From: Candidatus Bathyarchaeia archaeon
GTDB taxonomy: Archaea > Thermoproteota > Bathyarchaeia > Bathyarchaeales > Bathycorpusculaceae
DNA: 64,000 nt
Assembly (NCBI GenBank): GCA_030019335.1
Contig: JASEET010000002.1
Span: forward strand, 62,001 to 126,000
Direction of reading: 5' to 3'
Shown here in pieces: positions 53,997-62,338 of this stretch. A program made the translations under genes and the position numbers. How positions within the stretch are numbered: the first letter of the stretch is position 1; each line of letters opens with the position of its first letter. The notes beneath the pieces are model-generated. The model had not been told where the DNA came from and ran no database searches. It was given only the letters and a program-made list of their open reading frames with translations.

Positions 53997-54344
53997 ATGT
54001 CATTAGGTGAACAAACCAAACCGTCAGAGAAATGGCAGAACATACGGCATCTTGCAGGTCTCATAGATGGAGAGGGAATATTCACTGCAAGTCCGCATTA
54101 CGCTCCAAAGGCATGTAAATGGTATGTTGACTTAAGGTTTGTTATCCATTTGGCGCATACGCCTGAATGGGAAAAAATTGCCATGTGTTGACAAAAACTT
54201 TACCGTGGGAAAATATATCATATAAAACTACCACTACCAAAAAAGCCTATCTTAAGATGGGCGATCTACGACATAAATCAACTCGAAAAGTTCCTAAATG
54301 ATGTTACGCCTTACCTAACCATAAAAAAGCAAGATGCAGAAAAA
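53997..54344 (+). pseudogene. LAGLIDADG homing endonuclease remnant, in frame with RIO2
   Basis: ATG 53997 opens a frame with RHLAGLIDGEGIFTASPHYA, the single LAGLIDADG motif, stopped by TGA at 54189-54191. After the stop the same frame stays open (LYRGKIYHIKLPLPKKPILR, then WAIYDINQLEKFLNDV) and continues without interruption into the RIO2 gene. TGG to TGA is a simple explanation (A-M-C-W-Q-K-L-Y). Confidence 0.75.
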
Positions 54345-55328
54345 ATGAAGAGATTTATAACCCGATATAAACTGATACCATATAGAGAAAAGGGACAACT
54401 AAACCGTGAAAAAGCCAAAGAACTCCGGAAAAAAAACTATTCTAACTTTATTGAACTGTTTCGTAAACTGGAAAGCGAAGACTTTAGAGTGCTGCAAGTG
54501 ATAGAGGCTGCCATGAGCAAACACGAATTTGCACCGAAAAACTTGATTTCAAAATTCACCAAATTCAGCCCTGAAGAAACAACGTTTAGACTCGGTCGCC
54601 TCGGCAAATTCCGCCTCATCCGCCAAATGCGAGGCGCCTATGTAGGGTACACGTTAAACTATGCTGGATACGACTGCCTAGCAGTAAACGCCCTCGTTAA
54701 GGCAGAAATACTCGAAGCTCTTGGAAAACCTCTAGGAGTGGGCAAGGAAGCAGACGTTTACGATGCATTAAACCCGAAAGGGGAAAGAATAGCCGTAAAA
54801 TTTCACAGGCTAGGCAGAATCAGTTTTCGCCAAACTAGAAGAAAAAGAGGCTACACGACAGAGCATACTGGCTGGCTTTTCCAGTCCAGACTTGCAGCAG
54901 AAAAGGAATTTCAAGCCCTAAGGCTTGTCTATCCACATGGGGTAGCCGTCCCAAAACCGATAAGCCAAAACCGCCACGTCCTTGCAATGGGGATGATTGA
55001 AGGAGCAGAACTTGCAGAATACAAGGAAATTCCTGAGCCTAAGAAAGTTCTGAAAGAAATACTGCATAACGTCCGAAAAACATATTTGAAAGCTGGCGTT
55101 GTCCATGCGGACTTAAGCGAATATAACATCATTTTGAAGCCTGATATGCATATCCTAATAATTGACTGGCCGCAATACATCACAAGAGAACACCCTAACG
55201 CCCAACAGCTTCTGACACGCGATGTTAAGAACATTTTGCGATATTTTAAACGCAAGTATACGTTAAAGGCTAAACTCAAAGAAGCTTTGGCATATGTTAC
55301 TGAAGAGCACAAAATGGCTATTTTTTAG
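54345..55328 (+). CDS. rio2: RIO2-family atypical serine/threonine kinase
   Basis: 327 aa. N-terminal winged helix (FRVLQVIEAAMSKHEFAPKN, FRLGRLGKFRLI), then the RIO kinase domain: GVGKEADVYDAL (ATP loop), IAVKFHR (Lys), HADLSEYNIIL (catalytic), ILIIDWPQYI (metal). It matures the small ribosomal subunit. The first ~38 residues (MKRFITRYKLIPYREKGQLN...) belong by pattern to the upstream LAGLIDADG protein; no other in-frame ATG/GTG/TTG precedes LFRKLESEDF, the usual family start region. Its 3' end overlaps the LSm gene by 11 bases. Confidence 0.88.
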   Translation: MKRFITRYKLIPYREKGQLNREKAKELRKKNYSNFIELFRKLESEDFRVLQVIEAAMSKHEFAPKNLISKFTKFSPEETTFRLGRLGKFRLIRQMRGAYVGYTLNYAGYDCLAVNALVKAEILEALGKPLGVGKEADVYDALNPKGERIAVKFHRLGRISFRQTRRKRGYTTEHTGWLFQSRLAAEKEFQALRLVYPHGVAVPKPISQNRHVLAMGMIEGAELAEYKEIPEPKKVLKEILHNVRKTYLKAGVVHADLSEYNIILKPDMHILIIDWPQYITREHPNAQQLLTRDVKNILRYFKRKYTLKAKLKEALAYVTEEHKMAIF

Positions 55329-55557
55329 GCAGATCCAACATTATGTAGAGTATGTTATTTCCACGCAACAAGACATTTCCATAATTAGTGATTAGTTGGT
55401 CATTTCTGCATTCAGTTGCTCCTTCCAGAAGTATGTTCATGTGCCCGTCACATTTGACCATTTTTCCCTTGTATTCGCAGCCATTCTTCAGCAGGACTGC
55501 AATATAGGCGTTTAATTGTTTAATCAATACATTTAATGGTTTCTTGCTAGGTTCCAT
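55318..55557 (-). CDS. LSm (Sm-like archaeal) RNA-binding protein
   Basis: 79 aa: Sm1 motif YKGKMVKCDGHMNILLEGA and Sm2 motif NVLLRGNNILYIML, with an N-terminal helix. It would form a heptameric or hexameric ring binding U-rich RNA. Convergent overlap with RIO2. Confidence 0.88.
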   Translation of the reverse strand: MEPSKKPLNVLIKQLNAYIAVLLKNGCEYKGKMVKCDGHMNILLEGATECRNDQLITNYGNVLLRGNNILYIMLDLPKK

Positions 55558-55690
55558 GCCAGCACCTTAGTTCTTTTCAATTACTCTATGCACGATATCA
55601 TTACATAAAAGCTTTATGAAAACTTTTTCCAAATTTAAAGACAATTTAACCTATATTCTGAGCCGCCTTCCAAAATAAATCGCGTTTTCA

Positions 55691-55888
55691 TCATAACTTT
55701 TTAAGTATAGACAAAGCTGCAATGATTAGGAATGCGATTCCAGCCAACCATAGGCTTTCTGTAAGAAACCAAACTACAAAGGCAACAAGAGCCGCAGGAA
55801 TTAATATGAAAAGCAGACGGATAACGAAGATTATTATTAGACCAATTATGATTAAGCCTATAAGTCCTAAGAGATCGAAGCCAATCAA
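55691..55888 (-). CDS. Small membrane protein, 65 aa
   Basis: Almost entirely hydrophobic: two TM segments (LIGLIIIGLIIIFVIRLLFI; AALVAFVVWFLTESLWLAGI). Single gene with its own upstream region. No family recognised. Confidence 0.6.
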   Translation of the reverse strand: MIGFDLLGLIGLIIIGLIIIFVIRLLFILIPAALVAFVVWFLTESLWLAGIAFLIIAALSILKKL

Positions 55889-55986
55889 ACTTGATGCCTC
55901 TAGATTCTAAGATATTATTAAAACAATAATAACTTTTCCCAAAAGCTAAAAAGAACTTTACAAAAACAATACTGGAGGAGTCTTAA

Positions 55987-56682
55987 ATGAAATATGAGAT
56001 AAAATATAAGCCGTCTTATTCAATGCTTGTTGTCGATTTGGAGCAGGGTGAGAAAATAACGGCTGAATCCGGTGCCATGACTTACATGGACCCAAACATA
56101 GAAGCTCACACACGGAAAAGGGAGAAAAGCTTTCTCGGCAGTCTTAGTCTTGCAGTTTTTGGACGTCAATCCTTTTGGGTAAACGATTACATAGCTTCAA
56201 GAGGCTCAGGAGAAGTGGCGTTTGTTTCAGCACCAGTAGGCGATATAGAAACATTAGAGGTTAAGCCAAACCAAGGCTACATAATCCAAAAAGCCGCCTA
56301 TATAGCGTCAACGGAAAATGTAGATTTAGATGTTAAATGGGAAGGTTTCACTAAGGGGCTATTCGGTCAAGGCTTATTCATGATAAAAGTCACGGGTGAT
56401 GGCACCCTTTTCATAAACACCTTCGGAGCAATAGATAAGCATGCCTTAAAGCCTGGACAAACCCTAATAGTTGACAACTTCCACCTAGTGGCATTCAGCG
56501 ACACATGCAACTACAAAGTCACAAAGTTTGGGGGATTGAAAGAAACTTTACTAGGCGGAGAAGGACTGGTAACCCAAATCACAGGTCCGGGAGACGTTTA
56601 TATACAAACAAAAAATCTAAGGGAATTCGTGGAATGGCTCTGGACATTAATTGAGCCTAGAGTTAGAGCAAGAGCCCGCTAA
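55987..56682 (+). CDS. AIM24/TIGR00266-family protein
   Basis: 231 aa with the typical beta-helical AIM24 pattern: SMLVVDLEQGEKITAESGAM, FGRQSFWVNDY, PGQTLIVDNFHLVAF, GGEGLVTQITGPGDVYIQT. Function unclear (mitochondrial AIM24 homologues affect inner-membrane organisation). Start ATG 55987 preceded by GGAGG. Confidence 0.85.
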   Translation: MKYEIKYKPSYSMLVVDLEQGEKITAESGAMTYMDPNIEAHTRKREKSFLGSLSLAVFGRQSFWVNDYIASRGSGEVAFVSAPVGDIETLEVKPNQGYIIQKAAYIASTENVDLDVKWEGFTKGLFGQGLFMIKVTGDGTLFINTFGAIDKHALKPGQTLIVDNFHLVAFSDTCNYKVTKFGGLKETLLGGEGLVTQITGPGDVYIQTKNLREFVEWLWTLIEPRVRARAR

Positions 56683-56827
56683 ACCCACGATTTTTTATCT
56701 CTCGAAATAAATCCGAATCGAAGAACAGTTGCATGCCAAAGAACTAAACAAATTTTATAGAATCTTGGAAAAAAGTTTTCTTTGAAAAAATTTAAGTAAG
56801 CGCCCACATTCTCAAGAATGATGAAAA

Positions 56828-57766
56828 ATGAAGATAGTAGTCGTCGATCACGTCTATCTGGAAAAAGAGCACGTTAAGAGGTTAAGATCGATCGGTGATC
56901 TAGAGGTCTTTAAGGACCCGCCTGAGACGCCTGATGAATTGAAAGAAAGAATAAAGGCAGCTGACATTGTAATAGTTGGTTGGAGCAATTTAACCAGAGA
57001 GGTTATTAATTCTGCTGAAAAACTCAAGATGGTCTCTATATGGGCTACCACCTGTCACTATGTAGATCTCGACACAGCAAAGGAGAGAGGAATCGTAGTT
57101 ACGCATGTTCAGGGCTACGCTACTGAAGCCGTTGCTGAGTATGTTTTCGCTTTGTTGTTGGCGGGTATTAGGAAATTGCCATTAGCTGATAAGCGTGTTA
57201 GAAAGGGGGATTTTGATTGGAGACCATTTGGAGGAGTCGAATTGCACAGAAAAACTCTTGGCATAATCGGCACAGGATCGATTGGCTGCAGAGTCGCTGA
57301 GATAGCCAAAGTTTTTAAGATGCAAATTTTAGCTTACGACAAATATCCGAACGTGAAAAAAGCTGAAGAGATCGGGATGAGGTACGTCGACCTTTATACG
57401 CTGTTGAAAGAAAGCGACTTCATAACTCTACATGTAACTTTAACATCCGAAACGGAGAGACTGATAGGGAAGAAAGAAATCAAAGCTATGAAAAAAGGTG
57501 CTGTTATAATCAACACATCTCAAGGCAAAGTAATCGACGAGAAGGCTTTAATTGACGCATTAAAATCAGGCAAAATAGCTTTTGCTGGCTTAGATGTTTT
57601 CGAAGAAGAACCTCCATCCAAAGATAATCCCTTGTTCAAACTTGAGAATACGATACTTTCTCCTCACGTCGGGTTCCATACCATCGAGGCAGCAAAGAGA
57701 TGCACTGATATCTGCATCGATAATGTCGTGAAGTTCTTGGAGGGACACCCGCAAAACGTTTGTTAG
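56828..57766 (+). CDS. D-2-hydroxyacid dehydrogenase family protein
   Basis: 312 aa. Rossmann motif LGIIGTGSIGCRVAEIAKVF, and the catalytic Glu/His in DVFEEEPP and SPHVGFHT. The usual catalytic Arg (N-x-x-RG) is replaced by Gln: INTSQGKVIDEKAL. Loss of this substrate-carboxylate-binding Arg suggests a changed substrate or reaction. Aconitase X subunits follow after 42 bases, so the three genes are probably one operon. Confidence 0.85.
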   Translation: MKIVVVDHVYLEKEHVKRLRSIGDLEVFKDPPETPDELKERIKAADIVIVGWSNLTREVINSAEKLKMVSIWATTCHYVDLDTAKERGIVVTHVQGYATEAVAEYVFALLLAGIRKLPLADKRVRKGDFDWRPFGGVELHRKTLGIIGTGSIGCRVAEIAKVFKMQILAYDKYPNVKKAEEIGMRYVDLYTLLKESDFITLHVTLTSETERLIGKKEIKAMKKGAVIINTSQGKVIDEKALIDALKSGKIAFAGLDVFEEEPPSKDNPLFKLENTILSPHVGFHTIEAAKRCTDICIDNVVKFLEGHPQNVC

Positions 57767-57808
57767 CATTGCCTTAGGCTGATGTTTCAAAATGTTGGGT
57801 GATTTGAG

Positions 57809-59014
57809 ATGTATTTAACCAAAGAGGAAGAACGAATCCTTAATGGCGAATTTGGAGAAGGAACACAGAAGGCAATTGAGTTGCTTGTAGCAATTGGAGA
57901 TGCATATGACGCTGAAAAAATGATCCCTATAAGCCGTGCGCATGCGGCTTCAAGTGGTCAGGAAGGAGACTTGTACTTTGTGGAGCTTTTAGCCAATGGA
58001 GGCGCCCGTTGTAAAGTGCCCACGAGCACGAACCCAGTATATGACATCGAGTATTTCGATAGACTGTTTGAAATTCCGAAGGATGAGGGTGAAGTGGCTC
58101 GGAGAGTAATGGAAGCCTACAAGCGAGTAGGCGCTATACTCAGCTGGAGTTGCGTGCCATATATGGCAGAGAATATTCCATTGTATGGTGAAACTGTAGC
58201 CTTCTCTGAATCAAGCGCTACACCTTATGTGAATTCTGTTATTGGTGCGGGAACCAATCGTGAAGCAGCTCAAAGTGCACTAGCTGCAGGAGTCATCGGC
58301 AAGACCCCTAAATATGGACTGCACATCAAACATAATCGGAAGGGCACGGTTCTAGTCAAAGCGGAAGCAGCGCTAAAGGATGAATTTGATTATACGCTTC
58401 TAGGGTACTACGTTGGCAAGCGGATAGGCTATGGAATCCCTGTGCTTACTGGTATATCAAGACGCCCGAACACGGAGGAACTCATAAACTTCTGCGCGAT
58501 GTCAAACACTTCTGGCGCCATATCCATGTTCTACATACCTGGATTCACCGTTGAGGCCTCAACTGTTGAAGAAGCCTTTCAAGGCGACACCCCAAGAGAC
58601 AAGATTACTGTGACAGATCACGAGCTTAAACAGACTTACGAAGAGCTTCAGACGACGAGTGGAAAAATAGACTTCGTCATGCTTGGATGCCCACATTACA
58701 CACTCAGGCAGATCGAAGAAGTTGCAAGACTCTTGAACGGAAAAAAGATACACAATGATGTGTCGTTTTGGATTTGCACATCCGCTACAGCTAAGATTTT
58801 GGCCGAGAGAATCGGCATCGTTGATATCATAGACAAGGCTGGTGGACACGTCGTAGTAGACACGTGCATAGATGAGCCATGTTGGGTCGCATACAGGGAC
58901 AAAGTGGGGATGACAGACTCGCCTAAATGCGCCTACTATCGGAGATTCAAAGAAGCCATAGTGGCGAGACTGAGAGACTGCGTTGAAGCAGCAATCGAAG
59001 GAAAATGGGGATAA
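57809..59014 (+). CDS. Aconitase X catalytic (large) subunit
   Basis: 401 aa of the AcnX/DUF521 family: RAHAASSGQEGDLYFVELLA, WSCVPYM, FSESSATPYVNSVIGAGTNR, DFVMLGCPHYTLRQIEEVA, FWICTSATAK, VVDTCIDEPCW. The Cys residues in these blocks are suitable Fe-S ligands. In archaea the two-subunit form is known as phosphomevalonate dehydratase of the modified mevalonate pathway; other AcnX enzymes dehydrate hydroxyprolines. The neighbouring hydroxyacid dehydrogenase keeps the second option open. Confidence 0.88.
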   Translation: MYLTKEEERILNGEFGEGTQKAIELLVAIGDAYDAEKMIPISRAHAASSGQEGDLYFVELLANGGARCKVPTSTNPVYDIEYFDRLFEIPKDEGEVARRVMEAYKRVGAILSWSCVPYMAENIPLYGETVAFSESSATPYVNSVIGAGTNREAAQSALAAGVIGKTPKYGLHIKHNRKGTVLVKAEAALKDEFDYTLLGYYVGKRIGYGIPVLTGISRRPNTEELINFCAMSNTSGAISMFYIPGFTVEASTVEEAFQGDTPRDKITVTDHELKQTYEELQTTSGKIDFVMLGCPHYTLRQIEEVARLLNGKKIHNDVSFWICTSATAKILAERIGIVDIIDKAGGHVVVDTCIDEPCWVAYRDKVGMTDSPKCAYYRRFKEAIVARLRDCVEAAIEGKWG

Positions 59015-59436
59015 GAAGTTTGGAGATCGTGTTGAAATGTCACAAGATTATAGGCGGCTACGGGGAAGGTGAGGCTCTGGTTTCTCATGAGCCCGTCTGC
59101 TTCTACCTTACAGATCCTAAGACGGGCATAGTTAGAGAGAGAAGCCATGAACTGGCTGGAGAGAATCTTGCAAACAAGGTGCTCGTGTTTTCGTCGGGAA
59201 AGGCCAGTTCGGTGGTTCAGATCGACGGTCTTTATAAACTGGCATCAAATAATGTTGCTCCCAATGCGATGATTGTTAAGGATGTGGAAACAGTGCTCGT
59301 CGTCAGCGCGTTTATAGCAAAGGTTCCTTTGGTAGACAGATTGGAAAAGGACCCGTTTGAGGTCATTCGCACTGGCGACTTCGTTAAGGTGGATGCCGAA
59401 AAGGGCATAGTCACAATAACAAGGCAGGAGGCCTAG
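59005..59436 (+). CDS. Aconitase X swivel (small) subunit, DUF126
   Basis: 143 aa: KIIGGYGEGEALVSHEPVCF, HELAGENLANKVLVFSSGKA, LYKLASNNVAPNAMIV match the swivel-domain subunit. It overlaps the large-subunit gene by 10 bases, so expression is coupled. It completes the dehydratase active site. Confidence 0.88.
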   Translation: MGIRSLEIVLKCHKIIGGYGEGEALVSHEPVCFYLTDPKTGIVRERSHELAGENLANKVLVFSSGKASSVVQIDGLYKLASNNVAPNAMIVKDVETVLVVSAFIAKVPLVDRLEKDPFEVIRTGDFVKVDAEKGIVTITRQEA

Positions 59437-59690
59437 CATAATCGCGACGTAACCTCTTGAATCGAGCGCGCTGGCTTGCCCCTATATTCTCGCAACTCAT
59501 ATCTCTTAGGCTTGACCACCTCTCTCCCATCCGTGATAGTTAAATTTTCGATTTCCGTGTAATCGTAGTAGGGGTCTTGCGTTCCTAGTAGGATGTGGCC
59601 CATCAGGAACTCCTGATCCTATGGGTCTAGCCTGTTGTTTCTTAGCGCTGACTCAAAGGCTTTCCTTAAGGCTTTCGGTGTAAGGTTAGA
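59433..59690 (-). pseudogene. C-terminal remnant of a tyrosine recombinase (integrase)
   Basis: Minus-strand frame TPKALRKAFESALRNNRLDP, one TAG stop, then DQEFLMGHILLGTQDPYYDY and a tail to the stop at 59433. LRKAF...ALRNNRLD and EFLMGH follow the helix around the catalytic HxxR/His of archaeal XerC/D-like integrases, with candidate catalytic Tyr in DPYYDY. The N-terminal part is gone. It marks the left edge of the accessory stretch. Confidence 0.7.
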
Positions 59691-59742
59691 AGAAAACTGT
59701 AAAGTTTTTAAATGCCAAGCTCAGTAAACATTTTGGATATTC

Positions 59743-59961
59743 ATGTCCGAAGATTACATTATACTTTCTGACCCTCGAATATGCGGAGGAAAGCCCGTCA
59801 TTAAAGGAACACGTGTTCCTGTTCAGTACATTCTAGAACTTTGGGAAAAAGGCTATAGTGTTGAAAGTATACATGAACAGTACCCGACAGTTCCTAAGGA
59901 ACAGATTGAAAAAGTTGTCCGACTGCTCAAGGAAGACCGCCTAATTAAGATTTTACATTGA
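59743..59961 (+). CDS. DUF433 protein (antitoxin-like)
   Basis: 72 aa. ILSDPRICGGKPVIKGTRVP and VESIHEQYPTVPKEQIEKVV are the DUF433 signature. DUF433 proteins usually precede a DUF5615 PIN-like toxin; none follows here, so this is a solitary antitoxin or a remnant of a pair. Confidence 0.85.
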   Translation: MSEDYIILSDPRICGGKPVIKGTRVPVQYILELWEKGYSVESIHEQYPTVPKEQIEKVVRLLKEDRLIKILH

Positions 59962-60142
59962 GCTTTGCGTCAGCTTACTCCACGAACACAACGTGGTTAT
60001 AATAAATCAAAAGGGTTGTTATGCGCTCTAAAATGGCTCGCTCGTTATTTTCCGCATTCCCAACCTGCATCCAGCCCTATGAAGCAAACAAGGCTACATA
60101 ACAAGTTGCAAAAGTATAATAATAGGCCACATCAATTCTAAA

Positions 60143-60409
60143 ATGGGGAAGGAATGTATGGATACGCTGAGGATCAGTAAATACAGCCCAGACGAACTCG
60201 CCGCGAAGGGCGAGGACATTTACAATAAAATACGGAATGAGGTGGAAGAAAAATATCGGGGGTTATTCATAGCCATAGAGGCGGACAGCGGCGACTACAC
60301 CATTGCCCAATCTCCCTTGGAGGCTGTCGATAAAGCCCGTGAAAAACATCCGGAAAGCGTCTTCTACGTCAAGAGAATAGGATACAGAGTGACCAGAATC
60401 CTTTACTGA
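60143..60409 (+). CDS. DUF5678-like small protein
   Basis: 88 aa. The core GLFIAIEADSGDYTIAQSPL followed by EAVDKAREKHPESVFYVKRI is the DUF5678 pattern (a value/identity strand, then A-x-x-K-x-x-E and V-F-Y-V). Such proteins often neighbour retropepsin-like proteins, as here at 61928 and 63726. TATAATAAT lies ~30 bases upstream. Internal ATG 60158 is an alternative start. Confidence 0.6.
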   Translation: MGKECMDTLRISKYSPDELAAKGEDIYNKIRNEVEEKYRGLFIAIEADSGDYTIAQSPLEAVDKAREKHPESVFYVKRIGYRVTRILY

Positions 60410-60506
60410 GGCCCACACTTGACAACCATCGAAGGACGCATTGACGAACTCTTAAGTCCAAGACTTAAAGTTAAATATGCTTTCCAAGTGTTAAAGTTTA
60501 AGGTCC

Positions 60507-60966
60507 GTGATCTTGAACGCTAAGAAGACCATCAAAGCCAGTGCATTTGACTAAAGTTAAGCAACGGCTTCTTGAAGAGGAATATGAGAATCTTCAGCGT
60601 TTCTTGCGTGGCGAATCGGCTGAGCTTTACTCAGCTAATAGACAGCAAGCTAACCGCTTCTACAGGAAAATTAAACCATACAAGGAATATCCGCTTTCCA
60701 TCAGAAAAGACCTTTTGAAGGTGGAACGGCGAGATACTAAAATTGCTGAGTATTGGGCTAAGATTCCAGTGAAAGGGAGAAGGGGCGGAGTATGGGTTGC
60801 CATTAAGCCTCACTGTCCAATAGAGCCAGACATGGAAATCTGCGAATCCAAACTTTTCAAGCGTAGCGCGCCCTTTTTTCTCGTTCATGGTGCTTGTCCG
60901 TACATTGGCATAAAAAGTTTTATTGATACTGAACCTACATTTGATGCAGGAGGACCCTTCAGGTGA
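60507..60966 (+). pseudogene. N-terminal fragment of a TnpB-like (IS605 OrfB) protein
   Basis: After a short opening (ILNAKKTIKASAFD) and a one-base shift, the frame from 60541 reads KVKQRLLEEEYENLQRFLRG, YSANRQQANRFYRKIK, YPLSIRKDLLKVERRDTKIA and WAKIPVKGRRGGVWVAIKPH, which I take as the N-terminal third of an archaeal TnpB. After CESKLFKRSAPFF the sequence no longer fits, and the RuvC catalytic part is missing. It is non-functional as a nuclease. Confidence 0.5.
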
Positions 60967-60970
60967 GAAT

Positions 60971-61657
60971 ATGAGCGAGATGGATATTGAAGAAACGGAA
61001 ACGGAATTTGAGTTAGAAGTGAAAGAGGAGTCGAGAACTGTTTATGCGGATAAGCTCGACTTGGATGTTGCAACTCTTTGTAACCGTGTCCAAACTGGGG
61101 ACTTAGTTCTTCAGCCTGAATTTCAGCGAGAGTATGTCTGGGACGATACTAAGGCAAGCCGCTTCATAGAGTCCATCTTAATGCAGATTCCCACTCCAGT
61201 GATTTACCTAGCTGAGGATAAAGATGGCAGACGGCTAACGATAGATGGACATCAAAGGTTAAGATCTGTCTTCAGGTTTTGGAGCAATGATTTTCCATTA
61301 AGGAACCTAACGGTTTTCAAAGAATTGAACGGTAAGAAGTTCAAAGACCTAGATAAAAAGTATCAGAGAAGTCTATTAAATGGCGTTATTCGTTCAATAT
61401 TAATCAGGCAGGAATCTGACGATGACGTAAAATTTGAATTATTCGAGAGGTTAAACACGGGTTCAGTTCATCTTAACGCGCAAGAATTACGCAATTGCGT
61501 ATACTTAGGCCCCTACAACGACCTCATTAAAGACCTCGCGAGTGACCGGGACTTCCTCTTTATATTGGGCCTTAAGACGCCTGACAAAAGGATGCGGGAT
61601 AGAGAGCTCGTTTTAAGATTTCTCGGCTTTGGACACTGGCATGTATTTGGAGCCTAA
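60971..61657 (+). CDS. DUF262 domain protein (GmrSD/ParB-like), short
   Basis: 228 aa from ATG 60971. LQPEFQREYVWDDTKASRFI, QIPTPVIYLAE and IDGHQRLRSVFRFW are the DUF262 (ParB-superfamily NTPase/nuclease) motifs, with FELFERLNTGSVHLNAQELR following. DGHQRL replaces the common DGQQR. DUF262 proteins are often part of modification-dependent restriction (GmrS-type). The frame ends abruptly at RFLGFGHWHVFGA, and the DUF1524/HNH partner is absent, so a C-terminal truncation is likely. Confidence 0.8.
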   Translation: MSEMDIEETETEFELEVKEESRTVYADKLDLDVATLCNRVQTGDLVLQPEFQREYVWDDTKASRFIESILMQIPTPVIYLAEDKDGRRLTIDGHQRLRSVFRFWSNDFPLRNLTVFKELNGKKFKDLDKKYQRSLLNGVIRSILIRQESDDDVKFELFERLNTGSVHLNAQELRNCVYLGPYNDLIKDLASDRDFLFILGLKTPDKRMRDRELVLRFLGFGHWHVFGA

Positions 61658-61927
61658 TAAAGATAGAATGTTAAAAACAAGTTTTTCTGTAAAATCAGGA
61701 GAATCGCCATCACAAGAGAAGCCTTCATCAAACACGCTCACGCCCGCTTCATAAAAACCTTTTTCCCTGCATGCTGCTCGGAAAAGCACAAGCTTACCGA
61801 GAACAAATATTGAAAGCCAGCAAAGAAAAACTTGCATATTTAATAAAAATCTCGTTAAATAGAGAGCATGTTCTGAGGTTGAATATGTTTTGGGTTTGGG
61901 CGGGAGACAATACGTGATTTGCCGATG

Positions 61928-62263
61928 TTAATAGAAAGTCACAGTAACTTTTCTTGTTTTATAGCTGATAGTTATGCTTGAGGATTTGAGCATGCTCGCT
62001 CCGATCAAAGCGTCTGTTCCATCAGTCAATATTACTTCAGCTCGTCGTTTTAGATCGTTTAATTCAACATTGCACGAGTAAACGGGAACTCTTTTTCTGG
62101 AGCCGTCGGCCAGCTCGACGTCATGGACATATTCAAGGATTAGCCCAATTTGAACGGCAAGGGTTATAGGTATGCACAGGTCTCCGTTGAAGTCCGTGTC
62201 TACTATGGCTTCCAGTTCGATGGTTCCTCTTAAGCCTGCCACCTTAACTTTAACGCAATTCAT
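61928..62263 (-). CDS. Retropepsin-like (clan AA) protein with altered active-site triad
   Basis: 111 aa. Pattern TIELEAIVDTDFNGDLCIPI ... VELADGSRKRVPVYSCNVEL ... GTDALIGASML is the clan-AA aspartic protease fold of small archaeal/bacterial proteins. The hallmark D-T-G is D-T-D here. The start ATG lies inside the IS605-end-like hairpin repeat (62253-62294), so the gene may have gained its start from it or been truncated there. Confidence 0.65.
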   Translation of the reverse strand: MNCVKVKVAGLRGTIELEAIVDTDFNGDLCIPITLAVQIGLILEYVHDVELADGSRKRVPVYSCNVELNDLKRRAEVILTDGTDALIGASMLKSSSITISYKTRKVTVTFY

Positions 62264-62294
62264 CCACCGATTGAAATCGGTGGTCTTCTTGCCT
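62253..62294 (+). mobile_element. IS605/tnpB right-end-like hairpin, copy 2
   Basis: CAATTCATCCACCGATTGAA followed by ATCGGTGGTCTTCTTGCC. Nearly identical to 50455-50496 over 42 bases (differences in the loop and the last outer bases). TTATAA follows within ~15 bases in both copies. No tnpB C-terminus adjoins; a tnpB N-terminal fragment lies 1.3 kb to the left. Confidence 0.55.
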
Positions 62295-62338
62295 AATGTT
62301 TATAAAGAAATCGTAAGAAGACCTCTGGTTAGCACACG

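Noticed and set aside
53997-54344. UGA recoding (selenocysteine or Trp) in the LAGLIDADG-RIO2 frame
   Set aside because: Other genes in the window use TGA as a normal terminator (for example iorA-like neighbours and the paralog cluster) and no SECIS-like evidence can be claimed; a nonsense mutation is simpler.
61613-61837. 74-aa minus-strand frame opposite the DUF262 end
   Set aside because: It overlaps DUF262 coding sequence and has no family pattern or clear start signal; the region between 61658 and 61927 otherwise shows nothing I can support.
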